Shown one piece after another: positions 45,191 to 57,691 of a DNA stretch of 64,000 nucleotides. Position 1 is the stretch's first letter, and every line of letters starts with the position of its first letter. The position numbers and the translations under genes are program-made. The DNA is taken from assembly GCA_020881915.1 (NCBI GenBank), contig JAJFPB010000001.1, positions 496,001 to 560,000 of the forward strand, written 5' to 3'. The stretch comes from Paramyrothecium sp. XJ0827 (lineage: Eukaryota; Ascomycota; Sordariomycetes; Hypocreales; Stachybotryaceae). The notes below the pieces were generated by a model. It searched no databases. It was not told the origin of the DNA and was given only the letters and a program-made list of their open reading frames with translations.

Positions 45191-47084
45191 GATGTTTTCT
45201 TTACTCTTAAAAGCTCGGTGACTGATTGCAGATTCTTCTCAACTGAGCCGGTCGAATGAACCCGAAGGTGGAGACAATGAGCGTTGATGAGTAGGGAGTA
45301 CTTGATGAGTTGCAAAATTCTCAATTTAGGATATGTCAATCGATTTAAATACCCTTTGCAAGCCTCCACGATGATAGGGAGTTGAAAACTCCATGGTTCT
45401 ATTGCTAATCGCGGCCTTTTTTCAACCCGAGCATGCAAAGAGCGGACGACTCCCACCGCTAACTGCGTATAACAGATGACAAAGTTCAGGATTCAACTGT
45501 GGATACAATCTCATGGGCTTACCGAGCCGGACCTGAATCAGGCCGGGCCCAGGAGCCCTCGCCTGAGTCGAGTGGGGCGGAATTTCAATAAACCGTCTGT
45601 GAGAAAAGGCAAGCCAGATTACTGTGATTGGGTGGACGGGAAGTGCATCTTGCTTTAGCTACCCTGCAGCCCTAATAAGGACTAGTCTAGGAGTCTTATC
45701 ATGGAAGTCAGCTTCCTGTTCGAATAGCAGGCACGGAATCTATGCTTCTTTTCATGAAGTTCAAGTTTTCCTAATGACTAAATGATTACATATTAACTAG
45801 GCTTGTTTCTTAAGTAGGTGTGGTGTTTTGGGTTAAATCTGAAGACTTTACTAGGCAATTAAAACCTATTCCTTGACCCTCACTCTGGTTGCTTCAAGAG
45901 ACTATCAACCGTTGCGCCAAGTCGTAGCAGTGATGGAAAGTCCCGCAATGGCTACCGACCTGGCGCGCAAACTTCTACATTCTTCCTGCCAGCGAACATG
46001 GCGCCAGCCTTGGGGATATCACTCTGCACTATGATTTGTCTTACGGAAGGTGTGATTAAGAAGTGGTGCAATTGAATCTTTGGCATGGTCATCTGGTGGT
46101 TTTTGTGCCGTCACCAGAGAGGACGAAGCAAAATGTTGAAAATGTAAACTACCAATTATCTTTGAATCCTGCTGCCATCGACGACTCCATCGGCTCGAAA
46201 CCGCATAATACCTTGCATTGCCTCGGTTGGATGATCTGGGGCTGTTGAGGGTGGTTAGGACATTGCCATGCCCGATCTAGGACGGCTCACATGCAATCAC
46301 CGGGGTCCCCTCCCTATACGAAGAGCTGGGGGAAACTCAAGAGGAAGGATCATTAACTACTATCAGCCGCGAGCCATGGATAGACAGGATACGAATACGC
46401 AAAAAGATCACTCCAGAGTAGCTGTATACTCGGGTTGTACTCACCCCTCGTCTTTCAGCCCTTCCCCGCTCGGGGGTTGCACACGCTGGACCGAGGCCCA
46501 AATCCCAGCCAACCACATCGGTTGTGTGGCAGCCATCGCCGTTAGAGTATCAATCAATGGCAATGCATAAGCTTAAATGACACTGTTGCACAAACTATCG
46601 GCCGGCCGTTTATAGGCCATTCACCACTCGCAGACACGAGGTCGCCCGATATCACCCTTGCGAATCCTCCTGTGTGAATATGACTGGCGGAAATCAGCAG
46701 TGCATCAAAGGAGGATCAAGATACATTTCCGGCCTACTCAGGGATCTCGGCATCCCAAGGTACACCGAGATGCATTCGCATCATAATGAAAGGCAGATGT
46801 ACTGAATTTTTGGGGATAATAGGTGTGAATTCTACGAGGGGTCTCGTCCGCATGTACTAATGAAGTATATGGCAAATTATTATCCATCTCAATCGTTCGT
46901 ATGTAGGAACTGAGAGAGTGAACATGCAGGAGTCTTTCTTATGTGTAGAGATACAATGGCTACTTAAGGGAGGCAGCAGCACCACCAAGCGAAGACTTTG
47001 ATGGTCCCTCTTTTCCTCACACAAGGCTCTGGCAAGACCCTGACAGTGTCGCATCGCATATTATTTACGCCTTGAATATCCAGA
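45191..47084. other. 1.9-kb gene-free region
   Basis: No frame with family features. Sequence near 46600 contains a cggccggccg palindrome. The last part should hold the next gene's promoter. Confidence 0.45.
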
Positions 47085-47741
47085 ATGGTCAAACTTACCA
47101 CGCCCCTGATCGTGGCGGCCATGGCTGTCTTTGTGACAGCCGCGCCGGCACCAGCTTCCCAGCCGACCTTTTCCTTCGCGCAATGGGTCGAGGACATTAT
47201 CGCCAACCCGGACACGGCTCTAACGCCCGAGGAGGCAATCGAAGCAGCCAAAGCGGCCACTGTCGTCAGTTCTGCCGGTGGGCTCACGAAGAGGGCCCGC
47301 TGCCAGGACCACTTCCCCAATGCATACGTACGGCCTCTAGGCACCCTGCTGCCTTAACTCCTCAACCTCAGATAGAACTCGTGCTAACTTCATGGCTTCT
47401 CCACAGGCTCCGGATGCTGCGGCTTGTCTAGACTACCTCGCCAGGAAGGGCGCCCAAGGGATCGCTTGCGTTATTGGCCAGCAACAGTACGACATCGAAA
47501 TGTGCCGTATTGGAAACGCACGAGTTGTCAGCAGCAAATCCACCAGCACCGTTCAAGGAGCAAACTGGTGGGTAGCAAGCTTTCATTTGCAATGAGGACT
47601 GACTGACGCTTCTGTAGCAATGATGTTGCCCGCACTGGCGGCCTCATTTTCGATAGCTGCTGGCGTGCGGACAACACCATAAAGGGGAGCGAGCTCTGCA
47701 TTACTAACAGCCTGTTCCAAGTTAACATTCTTGGATTTTAA
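47085..47741 (+). CDS. small secreted cysteine-rich protein, candidate effector
   Basis: Exons 47085-47327, 47407-47567 and 47618-47741 give 175 residues, with both introns in GT-AG form. Residues 1-19 (MVKLTTPLIVAAMAVFVTA) are a signal peptide. A KR site (LTKRARCQD, about residue 69) may be a Kex2-type processing point, which would release a mature protein of about 105 residues with seven cysteines: CQDHF, CLDYL, IAC, MC, NCNDVA, DSC and LC. The motifs GNARVV and CNDVARTGGLIFDSC resemble a recurrent pattern in small secreted proteins of hypocrealean fungi, but no family name is assigned. The splice sites are set by continuity of the cysteine pattern. Activity is unknown. Confidence 0.75.
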
Positions 47742-48349
47742 GGAATGACACCTCTACTGGTGTGTCATCGTAGACATATCGACGTCAAGGCTATGGCACT
47801 AGTTTACAAATAGTTTAGATAACTGTGATGTCGTATCTGGTAGACAGCGGAATCTCCGCCTGTTAAAGGTCAGGATGACCACAGCATAGCTGAATGCATC
47901 AACCAGACATCATCACTTGATACCTCGTTCGCCTTGAATTGTATCGTATTTGTCTTGCCTGCTGCCATAGCTGGCAGCCCAACGGCCGTATATCCCAACA
48001 CGCGTAACGACTATTGATGTACACGTAAATGACTAATAGAGGCTTCGTTACGCTATATTTAGGTCTTGTCTTTTTTGAGGGTGATCAAATAGCCTAGAGG
48101 AGTGGTCAAATAAGTGATTCCCATAGAAGTCTTGACCAAATAAGTTAATTGGAGTTATGGCAACCCAGTCATCACTTCTTGAGAAAACAAGGGCCTGTAT
48201 AAAATAGACTTCTAGGTCGGTGCCGGTACTGCCGCGTACGCGGATGACAAACTAACCTCGTGTTTCTTGCTTTTGTAGCTGATAAAATGGTTCAATTCAT
48301 TGAGGGTTAGCTAATCAAACATGACTTTTTGCCCATGAAACCAAGTATC
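47742..48349. other. spacer, nothing recognised
   Basis: AT-rich non-coding sequence downstream of the secreted-protein gene. The motif gaccaaataag or a close variant recurs around 48105-48145. Confidence 0.4.
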
Positions 48350-48840
48350 ATGAGCTGATTCTTGCTTGGAGCATCAGCCTCTGATAGACTTGTCCCACTT
48401 CGTTTGGGTTGGCCAATCGAGCGTCATTTGCACATCTGAACAGCATCAAGCTATTATAAGCCTCAAATGAAGAAGCCCTCCTAGATTGTTCCCAGAACCC
48501 AACGGGGCGGGACTCGTTGTATGACCAATGGAATGGATTACGCCAAAGGCGGTCGCATCCAATGATACCTGTAGCGTAAGGGTACCACCAATTTCGATGA
48601 TTTGATCTACTCCTTGGCCTTCTATGATTTGCATTGTCTCGGCCGCCCAACGGTTAGTTTGTAGTTGATAATATGGGATGCACCTAGTTCTGTGGTGAGC
48701 TTTTCGTCCAATTAAGATGAAGTTGCAACAACCGTCTCTGCGCCAGTGGCGTGAGCAATCTGTAAGCCGAAAGTAGACAAGATCAGGGAAGCCTCGGCAA
48801 CATATACCCCATGCCCGGATTCGAACACTCATTCATTATG
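48350..48840 (-). pseudogene. remnant of a zinc-type alcohol dehydrogenase (MDR superfamily)
   Basis: Fragments of the C-terminal half of a medium-chain dehydrogenase are spread over different minus-strand frames. These include ILSTFGLQIAHATGAETVVAT in one frame, then LGASHIINY, and in another RWAAETMQIIEGQGVDQIIE followed by GGTLTLQVSLDATAFGVIHSIG. The order matches the nucleotide-binding half of quinone-oxidoreductase-like or zinc ADH proteins. The frames cannot be joined by introns without losing conserved residues, and the N-terminal catalytic domain was not found further upstream. It therefore appears to be a truncated, frameshifted relic. Confidence 0.65.
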
Positions 48841-50159
48841 AGTATAACAGGATTGGGAAAATTGTCAGCCATGGCCTTACTATAATGACATTTGAGGCGG
48901 AGATACTGGGCGAGTCTCTTAACATGCTCATGAAATACGTATGATTTCTAGTACTTTTGCGTCTTGATACGTGGCTTACAGGTCAGATTGTACCACCATC
49001 TAGTTGAAAGATGGCCGTCAATCCTCGGCTTGAGTCTGTATGATAGTCTGCATGGTACCCTAGACCGTTTCGTGATGAAGTGACAACTCCTGTCTTTTTT
49101 GAAACATTAGCTAAGCGTAAATCATGGTAGGTGGTGCTGGAATTTCTCCATCCAGCCAATCGCCGCACTTGTTCTATGTGATGGATTTGAGCACGTCCAA
49201 GCCTACCTGCTTGACTCTCCAATGATTCTTTAGGCTTGAACACCAGGGTCTAACGTCACGTGTCGCATAATTCATATTGCAGTTTCATTGAGGCGGGGTC
49301 ACTTACGCTGGTTGAATCCGCCGCAGTGGCCCTACAGGCTGCACAAAGAGGAGCCTCTGCCTTCCCCCATGAGGGATATATGGGACTCAAGCTCAACTAC
49401 TGCAGTTCTAGACCTAAGTGTCAGCGCTATGCCATGACGTGGACCATCTGCAATACATGATATATGACATTGATCCATTCCTGTCTTTCAGGAGCCACGA
49501 AAATTGGAAGACTATTTCCTTGAACAGGGCCACTGGAGAGTCCTGCTTCTCTAGGTGCAATATCTAGCTTAGTCAATGACAATGGTCAGCCAACCTTGGC
49601 AAACAGTCACGACTTGATGTATCATTCCGGAGTCAGTTCTGCCAGGCCGCCACAAGCGCTAATGACTCTATGAGAGGTACTGTTTAGCCACAAGTAGATG
49701 GCCACCTTGAACTGAGTAGATGTACCGCTCTCATACTTGTTGCTTAACATGGTTCTGTTTCAGAACATCACCTGACTGCTGTTGGAATATTTTATTGAGA
49801 TCACATTGTAGCCGGCCGGCATCTCATGCAGCGAGAACCTGTTTCAGACGCGTGAATGACGAGTAACAGCCGTCACTTGAGAATGTGAAGACTGAGAAGA
49901 TAAGTCCGAGCTTATCCGCGGATATGCAAAAGCCGCATTACGACACGGCTGCAGTAGAATTAGGCCTTCCAGCAGATGCAGCCAGACCAAAGCGGATTCT
50001 GTTGTCTCAACTCCGTGACTCCGAAAAGTCAAAGGACCGACTAATGAAATACTGAAGCTTCGTTTGGTGATAAAGGCCACGGGACTGCCTCGCACTTCAA
50101 CGGTTTTTGCCTAGCGTTCTATCTTCAATCTTCAAGGCTAGTCCAGGCACCTTCTCGCC
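48841..50159. other. intergenic, no gene supported
   Basis: A few short minus-strand frames (for example 48983-49243, 49844-50095) lack motifs. The last 150 bp should hold the P450 promoter. Confidence 0.45.
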
Positions 50160-51917
50160 ATGGACAATTTTAGTACGCCTCAGTTTTTCGGCAATAGTCT
50201 CCAGATTGATAAACACTCTATTATCTCCTATGTCCCTTTTCTGCTTGCACTCGGCCTGTTTTACATAACCAGCAACAATTCTCCCAAGCTTCCTGAACTT
50301 AATCCTTTGGGCCGATTTGAATTCAGTAACGGCCGCCGCATCCGCCATTTCATACAGAATAGCATAACTCTCTTGAAGCAGGGTCGAGCCAAATTCGGAG
50401 CCAAACCGTACAAGGCGCTCAGTGACTGGGGTGAAATAATTGTGTTACCGCCAAGCATTCTTGATGAGATCAAGAGTGATCCTCGATTGAACTTTCTTGA
50501 GTCATCTAATGATGTGAGAAAAACAAGCAATGAGTCGGGACTATTTGACTCACTGTACCTAGGATTCACATGTCTACATCCCTGGTTTTGAACCATTCGA
50601 AGGCAATGAAAAGCTTCCAATGGTCGTAACAAAGTACTTGACGAAATCCCTGAGTGAGTTTAGTTTTAATCGGGGAGTGCAGTAACTTATTCTTTCGTCG
50701 CAGTGAAGTTGACTGGGCCTTTATCAACCGAAGCCGCCATTGCGATTCGAGAGACTCTGACAGACTCTTCTGGTGAGGCTTATGGCACTCTGACGAGATT
50801 ACGCTAATCTGAGAGGGACAGAATGGCACAATTTCAACGTCCAGGCAGACGTCATGAGCATTGTTTCGCGCGTTTCGTCCCGAATTTTCATGGGCGAGGA
50901 GCTATGCCGAGATGACGAATGGAACAAAGCCGCTTCGAAATACACTCAATTAGCTTTCCCTGCCGGCGACTTGGTCCGCAAGTATCCCCGATGGATGCGG
51001 CCCTTTGTACATTGGTTCATGCCAGCTTGCTGGGAGGCTCGTCGGGCATTAGCTGATGCGCGCAAGTGCCTTCAGCGGCATATCGACCGTCGCAATGTCA
51101 TCAAAGCTGAGGCCCTCAGCCGCGGGGAGAAGTCACCCTTCGACGATAGTATCGAGTGGTTTGAGCGCGAATACGCTGATCATGACCCGGCCAAGGAGCA
51201 AATCACGCTGTCCCTGGCGGCCATCCATACAACGACGGATCTTCTGCAGCAGACACTGGTGAACATCACGCAGACTCCACAACTATTTGAAGCGATGAGG
51301 CGCGAGGTGATTGATGTTTTATCGGCAGAAGGTCTTAAAAAGACTGCGCTTTATAATCTGAAGCTTATGGATAGTGTCATTAAAGAATCGCAGAGACTAA
51401 AGCCAATGTTTATCGGTAAGTGTCGCCCTGAACCTACTTTGTCCTTGTCATCATGACTATGAATCTAATGGCACTTGAAGGAGGTTTTCGACGGGTGGCT
51501 ACTGAAGACATGACTCTCCCCAATGGTCTGTTCCTCAAGAAAGGCACGAAGATAATTGTGGACAGTACACACATGTGGTCGTCCGACTATTACACCGATC
51601 CAGACACCTTTGACGGCTACCGCTTCCTCCATATGCGCAACACTCCTGGGCAGGACAAGAATGCGCACCTGGTCAGCACCAGCATAGGTCACCTGGGATT
51701 TGGGTATGGGCTTCATGCATGCCCTGGCCGGTTCTTTGCTGCGAATGAGATGAAAATCGCCCTTTGCCATCTGCTGCTGAAATATGACTGGAAAATGCCT
51801 GATGGGCTTGAGTCAAAACCTATTGTCCACGGCATGACATATGTCTCAGATCCTACAACGAAGCTACTCGTGCGGAGGAGAAAGGAGGAAGTGGATTTGG
51901 ATAGCTTGGAATCATGA
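50160..51917 (+). CDS. membrane-anchored cytochrome P450 monooxygenase
   Basis: Exons 50160-50513, 50563-50653, 50704-50772, 50822-51415 and 51481-51917 join in frame to give 514 residues, a normal fungal P450 length. The N-terminus has one hydrophobic anchor (IISYVPFLLALGLFYI), so the enzyme should sit on the endoplasmic reticulum. Landmarks are IPGFEPFEG, EWHNFNVQADVMS, an I-helix region SLAAIHTTTDLL, the K-helix ExxR (KESQRLKP) and the heme loop FGYGLHACPGRFFA carrying the axial cysteine. The IPGFEPFEG and FNVQADVMSIVSR blocks are common in secondary-metabolism P450s related to the gibberellin-type and similar groups; the exact subfamily is not claimed. The last acceptor could be shifted by three bases (51481 or 51484). 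The substrate may be the nearby PKS product, but nothing in the sequence proves it. Confidence 0.9.
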
Positions 51918-52855
51918 TGCATAGGCAGAGAGATCATTACCTAGCCTGTGGACAAGGCCATTACTTCTTACTATAGTATTCATTTGATCACCGGTGACTT
52001 GGTTATTCCTGCTATTTCGATGCCAGACTTTGCCCTTGCCACCACGTCTTCCCATGCCTCACGTACTCTTGGCTCGAGGACTACCTCGTTCCACTCAGTA
52101 CTAAATTATCTATATTTCGACAGAAGAGAGCGTAGTAAATAATGCGCCCAAGGGGCTCTTCGTTGTTTTCTCTACATACATAAAGACCACTAGTAATTAC
52201 TGTCGTAAGCCCCATACATTAATGCATCAAGGTGGGAGGAAGCTGCCTAAGATAACCCTCTTGTAGACCTGCCAGTTCTGAGTTGATGGAGAGAGCAACA
52301 TCTACTTCGACGGGCATGGCAGAACGTCGCAGGGTCTCGACGTCTAGGACCTTGGATCACGTGGCGTAGGCGTTATCTGAGGCCTACCGGAGTTGGTTGG
52401 ATCCACGATTCCGGATGGATCCGTTTCGGCGTCGAGATGTTACAGTAGCATTAGGCATTCAATCGCGACCTGCAAAGTAAGTACGTGCGCGAGAAGCATC
52501 AGCATTGCAGATCTTGTTGTGTTCGCACTGGATGACTATCTTCAGGACGTTCAAGCTTGTTGGAAGCGTAAGGGGTTGATGACGCAAAACTTCTTTCGAT
52601 AAGGTCTTGATAGCGCAGGGAGACATGCTAAGAAAAAAGCTGGACGAATGTGCTGCCAGCTGTATGCGATAATGAGTCTGGGCCTCAGCTGCACATTGGC
52701 TGATCCATGAATTGCTTCCATACGGCAACCAATCAATTACATCAAATGACCAGAATGCCAAAGCCAGGCGTCAGCCGCAAGGCTCTGCCTACTAGTTCCC
52801 TCCCCTCCCCAGCCGCTGTGATTATTCACTCAGCCAGGCCTTATCCTCAATCGAA
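51918..52855. other. intergenic, nothing recognised
   Basis: This lies between the P450 and the NACHT gene. Short frames only. Confidence 0.5.
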
Positions 52856-55654
52856 ATGGAAGCTTTTGCAGCACTGGGCCTTGCGAGCAACATTGTTCAA
52901 TTTGTCGACTTTTCCGGCAAGCTCTTCTTGACCGCCAGAGAGATCTATACCTCGGCGCAAGGTTCCTCGGTCCACGTCGACGATGTTCTCATCATTGCCA
53001 GCCACCTGGAACAGCTGTCCCAGCGGCTGATCGTCTCCGCGGGGGGTGGGAACCCGTCGCTCGAGCTGCTGGCGTCCAAGTGTCGCGGAATCGCTTCGGA
53101 GCTGATCGGACTACTGTACAATATTCGCGCCCGGAAGCCACAGTCGAAATGGAACAGCTTCGTCCTCGCGTTAGAGACAGTCTTGAAAAAGGACCAAATT
53201 CAAGAACTGCAAGACCGCCTGGATAGTTACCGGCGGCAGATCGTGACCACTCTTGAGGTCATGCAAAGGTGAGGCAATATGTGAAAATGGGATGCGTTTT
53301 CCAAGTATGTGTCTAATCAAGCGGTCTATAGCGAGCAACAGTCGGCGATTCTGCACAACATTCACACAATGTATGAGGCTAACAGCCGAATGCACGCCGA
53401 TCTGGGCCAGCAGATTTCAAACCTGCACTCTTCCATCATGCACGCGCTCGGCGAAATCACCGCCGAGCTGCAGCGCCAGGATCTACAGACTATCTTGGGC
53501 AGACAAAACGCCGCAGGTGAAGCGTTTCTCAAATTCGTATCGAAAAAAGCATCAAAGACTCAGGTCGAGTCGGAGGAGGTGGATCTACAGCCTCACCTCC
53601 ACACCTTGAACACCAAAGCCGGCGAAGCCCCCAGCATCTCTATAGCCCTGCGGCTCCTTCGTACGCTCCGATTTAATTCCATGGGTTTCAGATACTCCAA
53701 AATACCCGAAGCCCACCTCGATACCTTCCGATGGATGTTCCAAACCACGTTCAGGAACTGGCTCAAATCCGATCACCCGCTATTCTGGATTAGTGGCAAG
53801 CCTGGCAGCGGCAAAAGCACGCTTATGAAGTTTCTCGTCGATCATCTAGACTTACCTCAATATTTGCGTGATTGGTCCAAAGGCAGCAAAGTCGTCTCAG
53901 CGAGCTACTTCTTCTGGATCAACGGGACGGAGATGCAAAAGTCCCAGGAAGGGTTCATGCGCTCCCTTCTGTACGATATACTGCGGCAGGACGCTGCTGC
54001 CATCTGTTATGTGTTCCCAAAGCAATGGAAATGGCTTGAATCCGGCTACAACGAGGAGGATTGGCCACCGTGGAGCCGCCGGGAGCTACTGGATGGCCTA
54101 ACCAGGCTGCTGGAGGGGAGACTGTTGACCAGCAAGCACTGCATTTTCGTTGACGGCCTCGATGAGTACGAAGGCGAGCACGAGGACTTGATCCGTACAA
54201 TTCAAGGATTCACCCGCAATCCTAACGTCAAGCTGTGCATCGCTAGCAGGTCATGGAACGTCTTCGAGGCCGCCTTTGGGGGCGACATGGCGCACAAACT
54301 ATATCTCGAGCAGTTCAACCGCGCTGACATTGCTCTCTATGTCAGGGATAAGCTAGAATACCACCCAGAATTTCAGCGAACTCGTCTCAGAGATCCTCAG
54401 GCTGATGCGTTGCTCAAGGAGATTACGTCGAGAGCCCAGGGTGTTTTTCTGTGGGTATATCTAGTTGTCCGGTCGCTTGTACGAGGCCTCCAGAATCGTG
54501 ATCGCATCGCGGACTTGTACCGGCGGTTACGAGCATTCCCTTCCGACCTGAATGACTTCTTTGCCCATATCCTCATGTCACTGGAAGAAAACTACCGGGT
54601 TCAAATTGCGAGGGCTTTCCAAATAGCACTTGCAGCTCCACGACCGCTGTCACTGCTCAGCTACTGGTACACCGATGCCCATGAAGGCGACCCCGACTTC
54701 TACCTCAAGCTGCCGGTCCTTGCAGTGGATCCCAACGAGCTCGCAGCGAGGCAGGAAGAGATGTACAAGCGACTGAACGGAAGGTGTAGAGGCCTACTCG
54801 AGATGACACTGGTGCCCAAAGTAGATCCCCCATACGAATGGCGTGTCGATTTCCTGCACCGGACTGTCAAGGACTTTCTGCGCACCACAAATATCCAGCA
54901 ACAATTACTCACATGGAGCAATCACAAGCGGAGCTCAGAGCCAGATTTTGACCCGTACTTGGCCCTGTGCAAATCCTCGCTCGCGGAGCTCAAGTCGGCG
55001 CCCATCAAGTATGGCTACCTCCGTGGGCCCGGCCCAACGCAGGATTTGATCAGCGACTTCTTCTTTGCCGCACAGCAGCACGAGCTGTCCGCATCAAAGA
55101 CCCCGATGGGCATGATTGCAGAGGTGGACAAGGTTATCAGACAGCACGTCGTGGCGCTGCCGACGCAGCAGCCGTTCTACCCATGGGTGAATTGGCAGTC
55201 CAGGGGCCTTCTGACGCATGCGATCCGGTGGAACATGCATCTGTACGTGAACCAGGTCCTTGCCAGAAGAAAGATATCCACGGCGGAAAAGACAGAAATC
55301 CTTAGCACGGCGCTCACGGGACGATTTGGGAAAAACGGAGAGCTGAAGCTGGGACCAGATCAGCAAATGGTCGAGACGCTCTTAGTCCTCGGGCCGAGCG
55401 TGTCGTTGGACACGAAGCAAATCGGCGAGATTCTTGCCAGCCTCGGGTCAGATCCGTCCATGACGGACAGCCTGTACGGGTGCCTCATGTTACTCGCGAT
55501 CCACGGGTCATTAAAGATTGCCAAGAAGGCAGATATCTGGGACCAACTGTTGTTGGTACTAACCGGGCTCGAAGTCGCGACACTGAGGCAAACCCAAATG
55601 GAAGCATCACATAAAAGATATTCCATCCGGAGGTGGTTTAGTAAGAGGACGTAA
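52856..55654 (+). CDS. NACHT-domain STAND NTPase, fungal NLR-like protein
   Basis: Exons 52856-53268 and 53332-55654 give 911 residues. The N-terminal 140 residues (MEAFAALGLASNIVQFVDFS start) are the helical domain common at the N-terminus of fungal STAND/NLR-like proteins. The NACHT core follows: Walker A GKPGSGKST near residue 293, Walker B CIFVDGLDEYEG, the sensor-like KLCIASRSWNVF and the downstream VFLWVYLVVRSL helix. The C-terminal third (from about residue 620) is helical and lacks recognisable WD40, ankyrin or TPR repeats. Fungal NLR-like proteins act in self/non-self recognition and programmed cell death; which ligand or effector is involved is unknown. The gene is intact and GC-rich, in contrast to the decayed zone to its left. 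Confidence 0.88.
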
Positions 55655-56713
55655 GGGCCGGCCCGAGTTCCTCGAAATCGGTCTTGTGGCAGAGTGCGAA
55701 GGTTTCATACCCCAGAATCAATGATAATTATACCATGATGAAATCAGCCATGGTTGAGTTTGAAATTGGTTCTATCAACACATTACAATATCGAGATCAC
55801 TCAGACATCCTCATTAATTATTTGACTTCTTCGCTGTACTTCATCTCGAGTACACCTGTATCGTCTGCCATCGGAACCTGACGAATCCTCATCATTATCG
55901 ATATCCTGATGAGTAACTCCTCGAAACCGCCAGCCACTCTTGCTGGGGATGGTAATAACTATAAGTTTCACCTATTTCTACACTTCTTTGGTGTGAATCA
56001 CTCCATTTCACCGCCAGAATTGCAAACATGTATTTTAGGTCTATAGCATCGTGTATGGGAACCACACATTTCCTAGCAGAGGGGCTCTTGTGACTGGGTA
56101 TAAGTCTGTATCGATTGTTAAAATCCTCCTTCACACTGACACCATGACAAGAGTGGTGCGGCTCATCTGCGTCCAATCTACGTTCGCGCTGCCAAGAAAT
56201 GCATGGCATTGCGCGCACATGAGTCGAAACGGGGCGAATCTGGAGATGGCTGCATGCCAGCACACTACAAGGATAATCGAGACGCTAGCCAGCAGAGTTC
56301 CAAGGGATTATGGGCAGAGCTAGCAGGCCCCGGCATCATTGAGCTTACCCTGAGCTCCCAGTACAGCGGTCAAAGGGGCTTTTATACGTTGAGGATAGCT
56401 CGCCTTATAGCTGCCTACCCTGTACCACTCATCGGAGTATTAGATAATTGCTACACATCAGGCCGTGGGCTCAGACTCCAGAAGAAGGGTAGGAGACCAT
56501 TACCTTATACAGAACACATTAAAATAGTTTGGTTTTTCCTGCACCTTTACGTCAGATTGTTTTACGGTGCGGACTGGTTAGTGTTCTTCACACCAGTAGT
56601 CTGTCGGGTTACCAGCGAATTTAACCAGCCGGTGCGCAATCCGCTCTTCAGCAGACAAGAATAGCAGTTCAAATCTTGATTTGCTCGATATCTGGTAGCC
56701 AGAACAGGCATTC
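55655..56713. other. intergenic, nothing recognised
   Basis: About 1 kb of non-coding sequence between the convergent NACHT and seven-helix protein genes. Confidence 0.5.
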
Positions 56714-57691
56714 TCATGCTTGGGATTCTTGACCACCATGTACTACCCTTGGCTGCTGTGGCCGGTCTTCTTCACCGACATATCGCATACACATCTCTTT
56801 TCCGAAATCGTGGTTCCCCCTTGCGTTACTCACAGCTTCGTACGGCGCAGCCTCGACCTGGGGATGAGCTGCTGGCTCGAAATCGGTCCTGTTGCCGGTG
56901 GTGCAGTTGATACTGAACATTTCCAAATTGGTGGTGGTGAACTCGACGAGGTCGTTTAGAATTCCGAACTCCAACTTGAGTTTGATGCTATAAGCCATGC
57001 CTTTGTAGGCTGTCTGAATGTCGTAGAACCCGGCGTACTCGAGCGCCAATACGGTAATGTCCAAAGCTATCACCAAGCAGTTAATCAGAACAAGCCGTCG
57101 CAATAGTCTCGTCTGCCTGCCAAGAACAGCAATGTCGCCCTTCAGCCACTTGACGGTGCTCACAACATATGTGATTGAGATTATGAGTTCTTGAAGGAAG
57201 AAGACCGTGACGTTGATTTTCTCGAAGATTGGGTACAACTTCAGCCATAGTGTCGGGGTATTCGAGTTTGCACCACAACCCATGACGATCGTGGGGATGT
57301 GCATGAAGATGGCGTTGAAAATAATCATGGACAAAATGAGCAACAAAATCCTGCGGTTGTAGAGAATGATATGAAGTCTGGAGTAAAGCACCAGGGACTG
57401 CCCCGTCACCATGGCACACCATCCGACTGCGATGAATGTCGAATATAATATGATTCCATTTGAGAGCCGGAACGTCTTCAGGAGGAAGCCCAACGACCAT
57501 ATCGCTACACCCCACGTAGCCACCAAGAGGCTCCAAGGGTACAAGGTCCTGTATTTTTTGAAGGTCGTGAAAATGATGACATTAAGTTCAATGACATTGT
57601 AAAATGCTACCGCCAAGAATGATGCGATGGAAAGACCCACGGCGTCTGTAATAGTCAGGTCTTTCCCATAGCCGCCGTCTGGACGACCCAT
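56714..57691 (-). CDS. seven-helix integral membrane protein, DUF7703-like
   Basis: A single uninterrupted minus-strand exon of 325 residues, starting at the ATG at 57691. The sequence shows about seven hydrophobic helices: DAVGLSIASFLAVAFYNVIE, YPWSLLVATWGVAIWSLGF, GIILYSTFIAVGWCAMV, ILLLILSMIIFNAIFMHI, VFFLQELIISITYVVS, LLRRLVLINCLVIALDI and others. The segment GQSLVLYSRLHIIL is a hallmark of a large family of uncharacterised fungal integral membrane proteins (DUF7703 type). The C-terminal 50 residues are hydrophilic and probably cytoplasmic. Unlike its neighbours the gene has no introns. The topology recalls receptors of the Pth11 kind, but the CFEM domain and the Pth11 signature are absent. 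No ligand or function is known. Confidence 0.75.
   Translation of the reverse strand: MGRPDGGYGKDLTITDAVGLSIASFLAVAFYNVIELNVIIFTTFKKYRTLYPWSLLVATWGVAIWSLGFLLKTFRLSNGIILYSTFIAVGWCAMVTGQSLVLYSRLHIILYNRRILLLILSMIIFNAIFMHIPTIVMGCGANSNTPTLWLKLYPIFEKINVTVFFLQELIISITYVVSTVKWLKGDIAVLGRQTRLLRRLVLINCLVIALDITVLALEYAGFYDIQTAYKGMAYSIKLKLEFGILNDLVEFTTTNLEMFSINCTTGNRTDFEPAAHPQVEAAPYEAVSNARGNHDFGKEMCMRYVGEEDRPQQPRVVHGGQESQA

Noticed and set aside
57081..57536. 151-codon minus-strand frame inside the seven-helix protein gene
   Set aside because: It is the +1 frame of the real coding sequence. Its His/Gln-rich translation is a frame-shift artefact of the hydrophobic codons.
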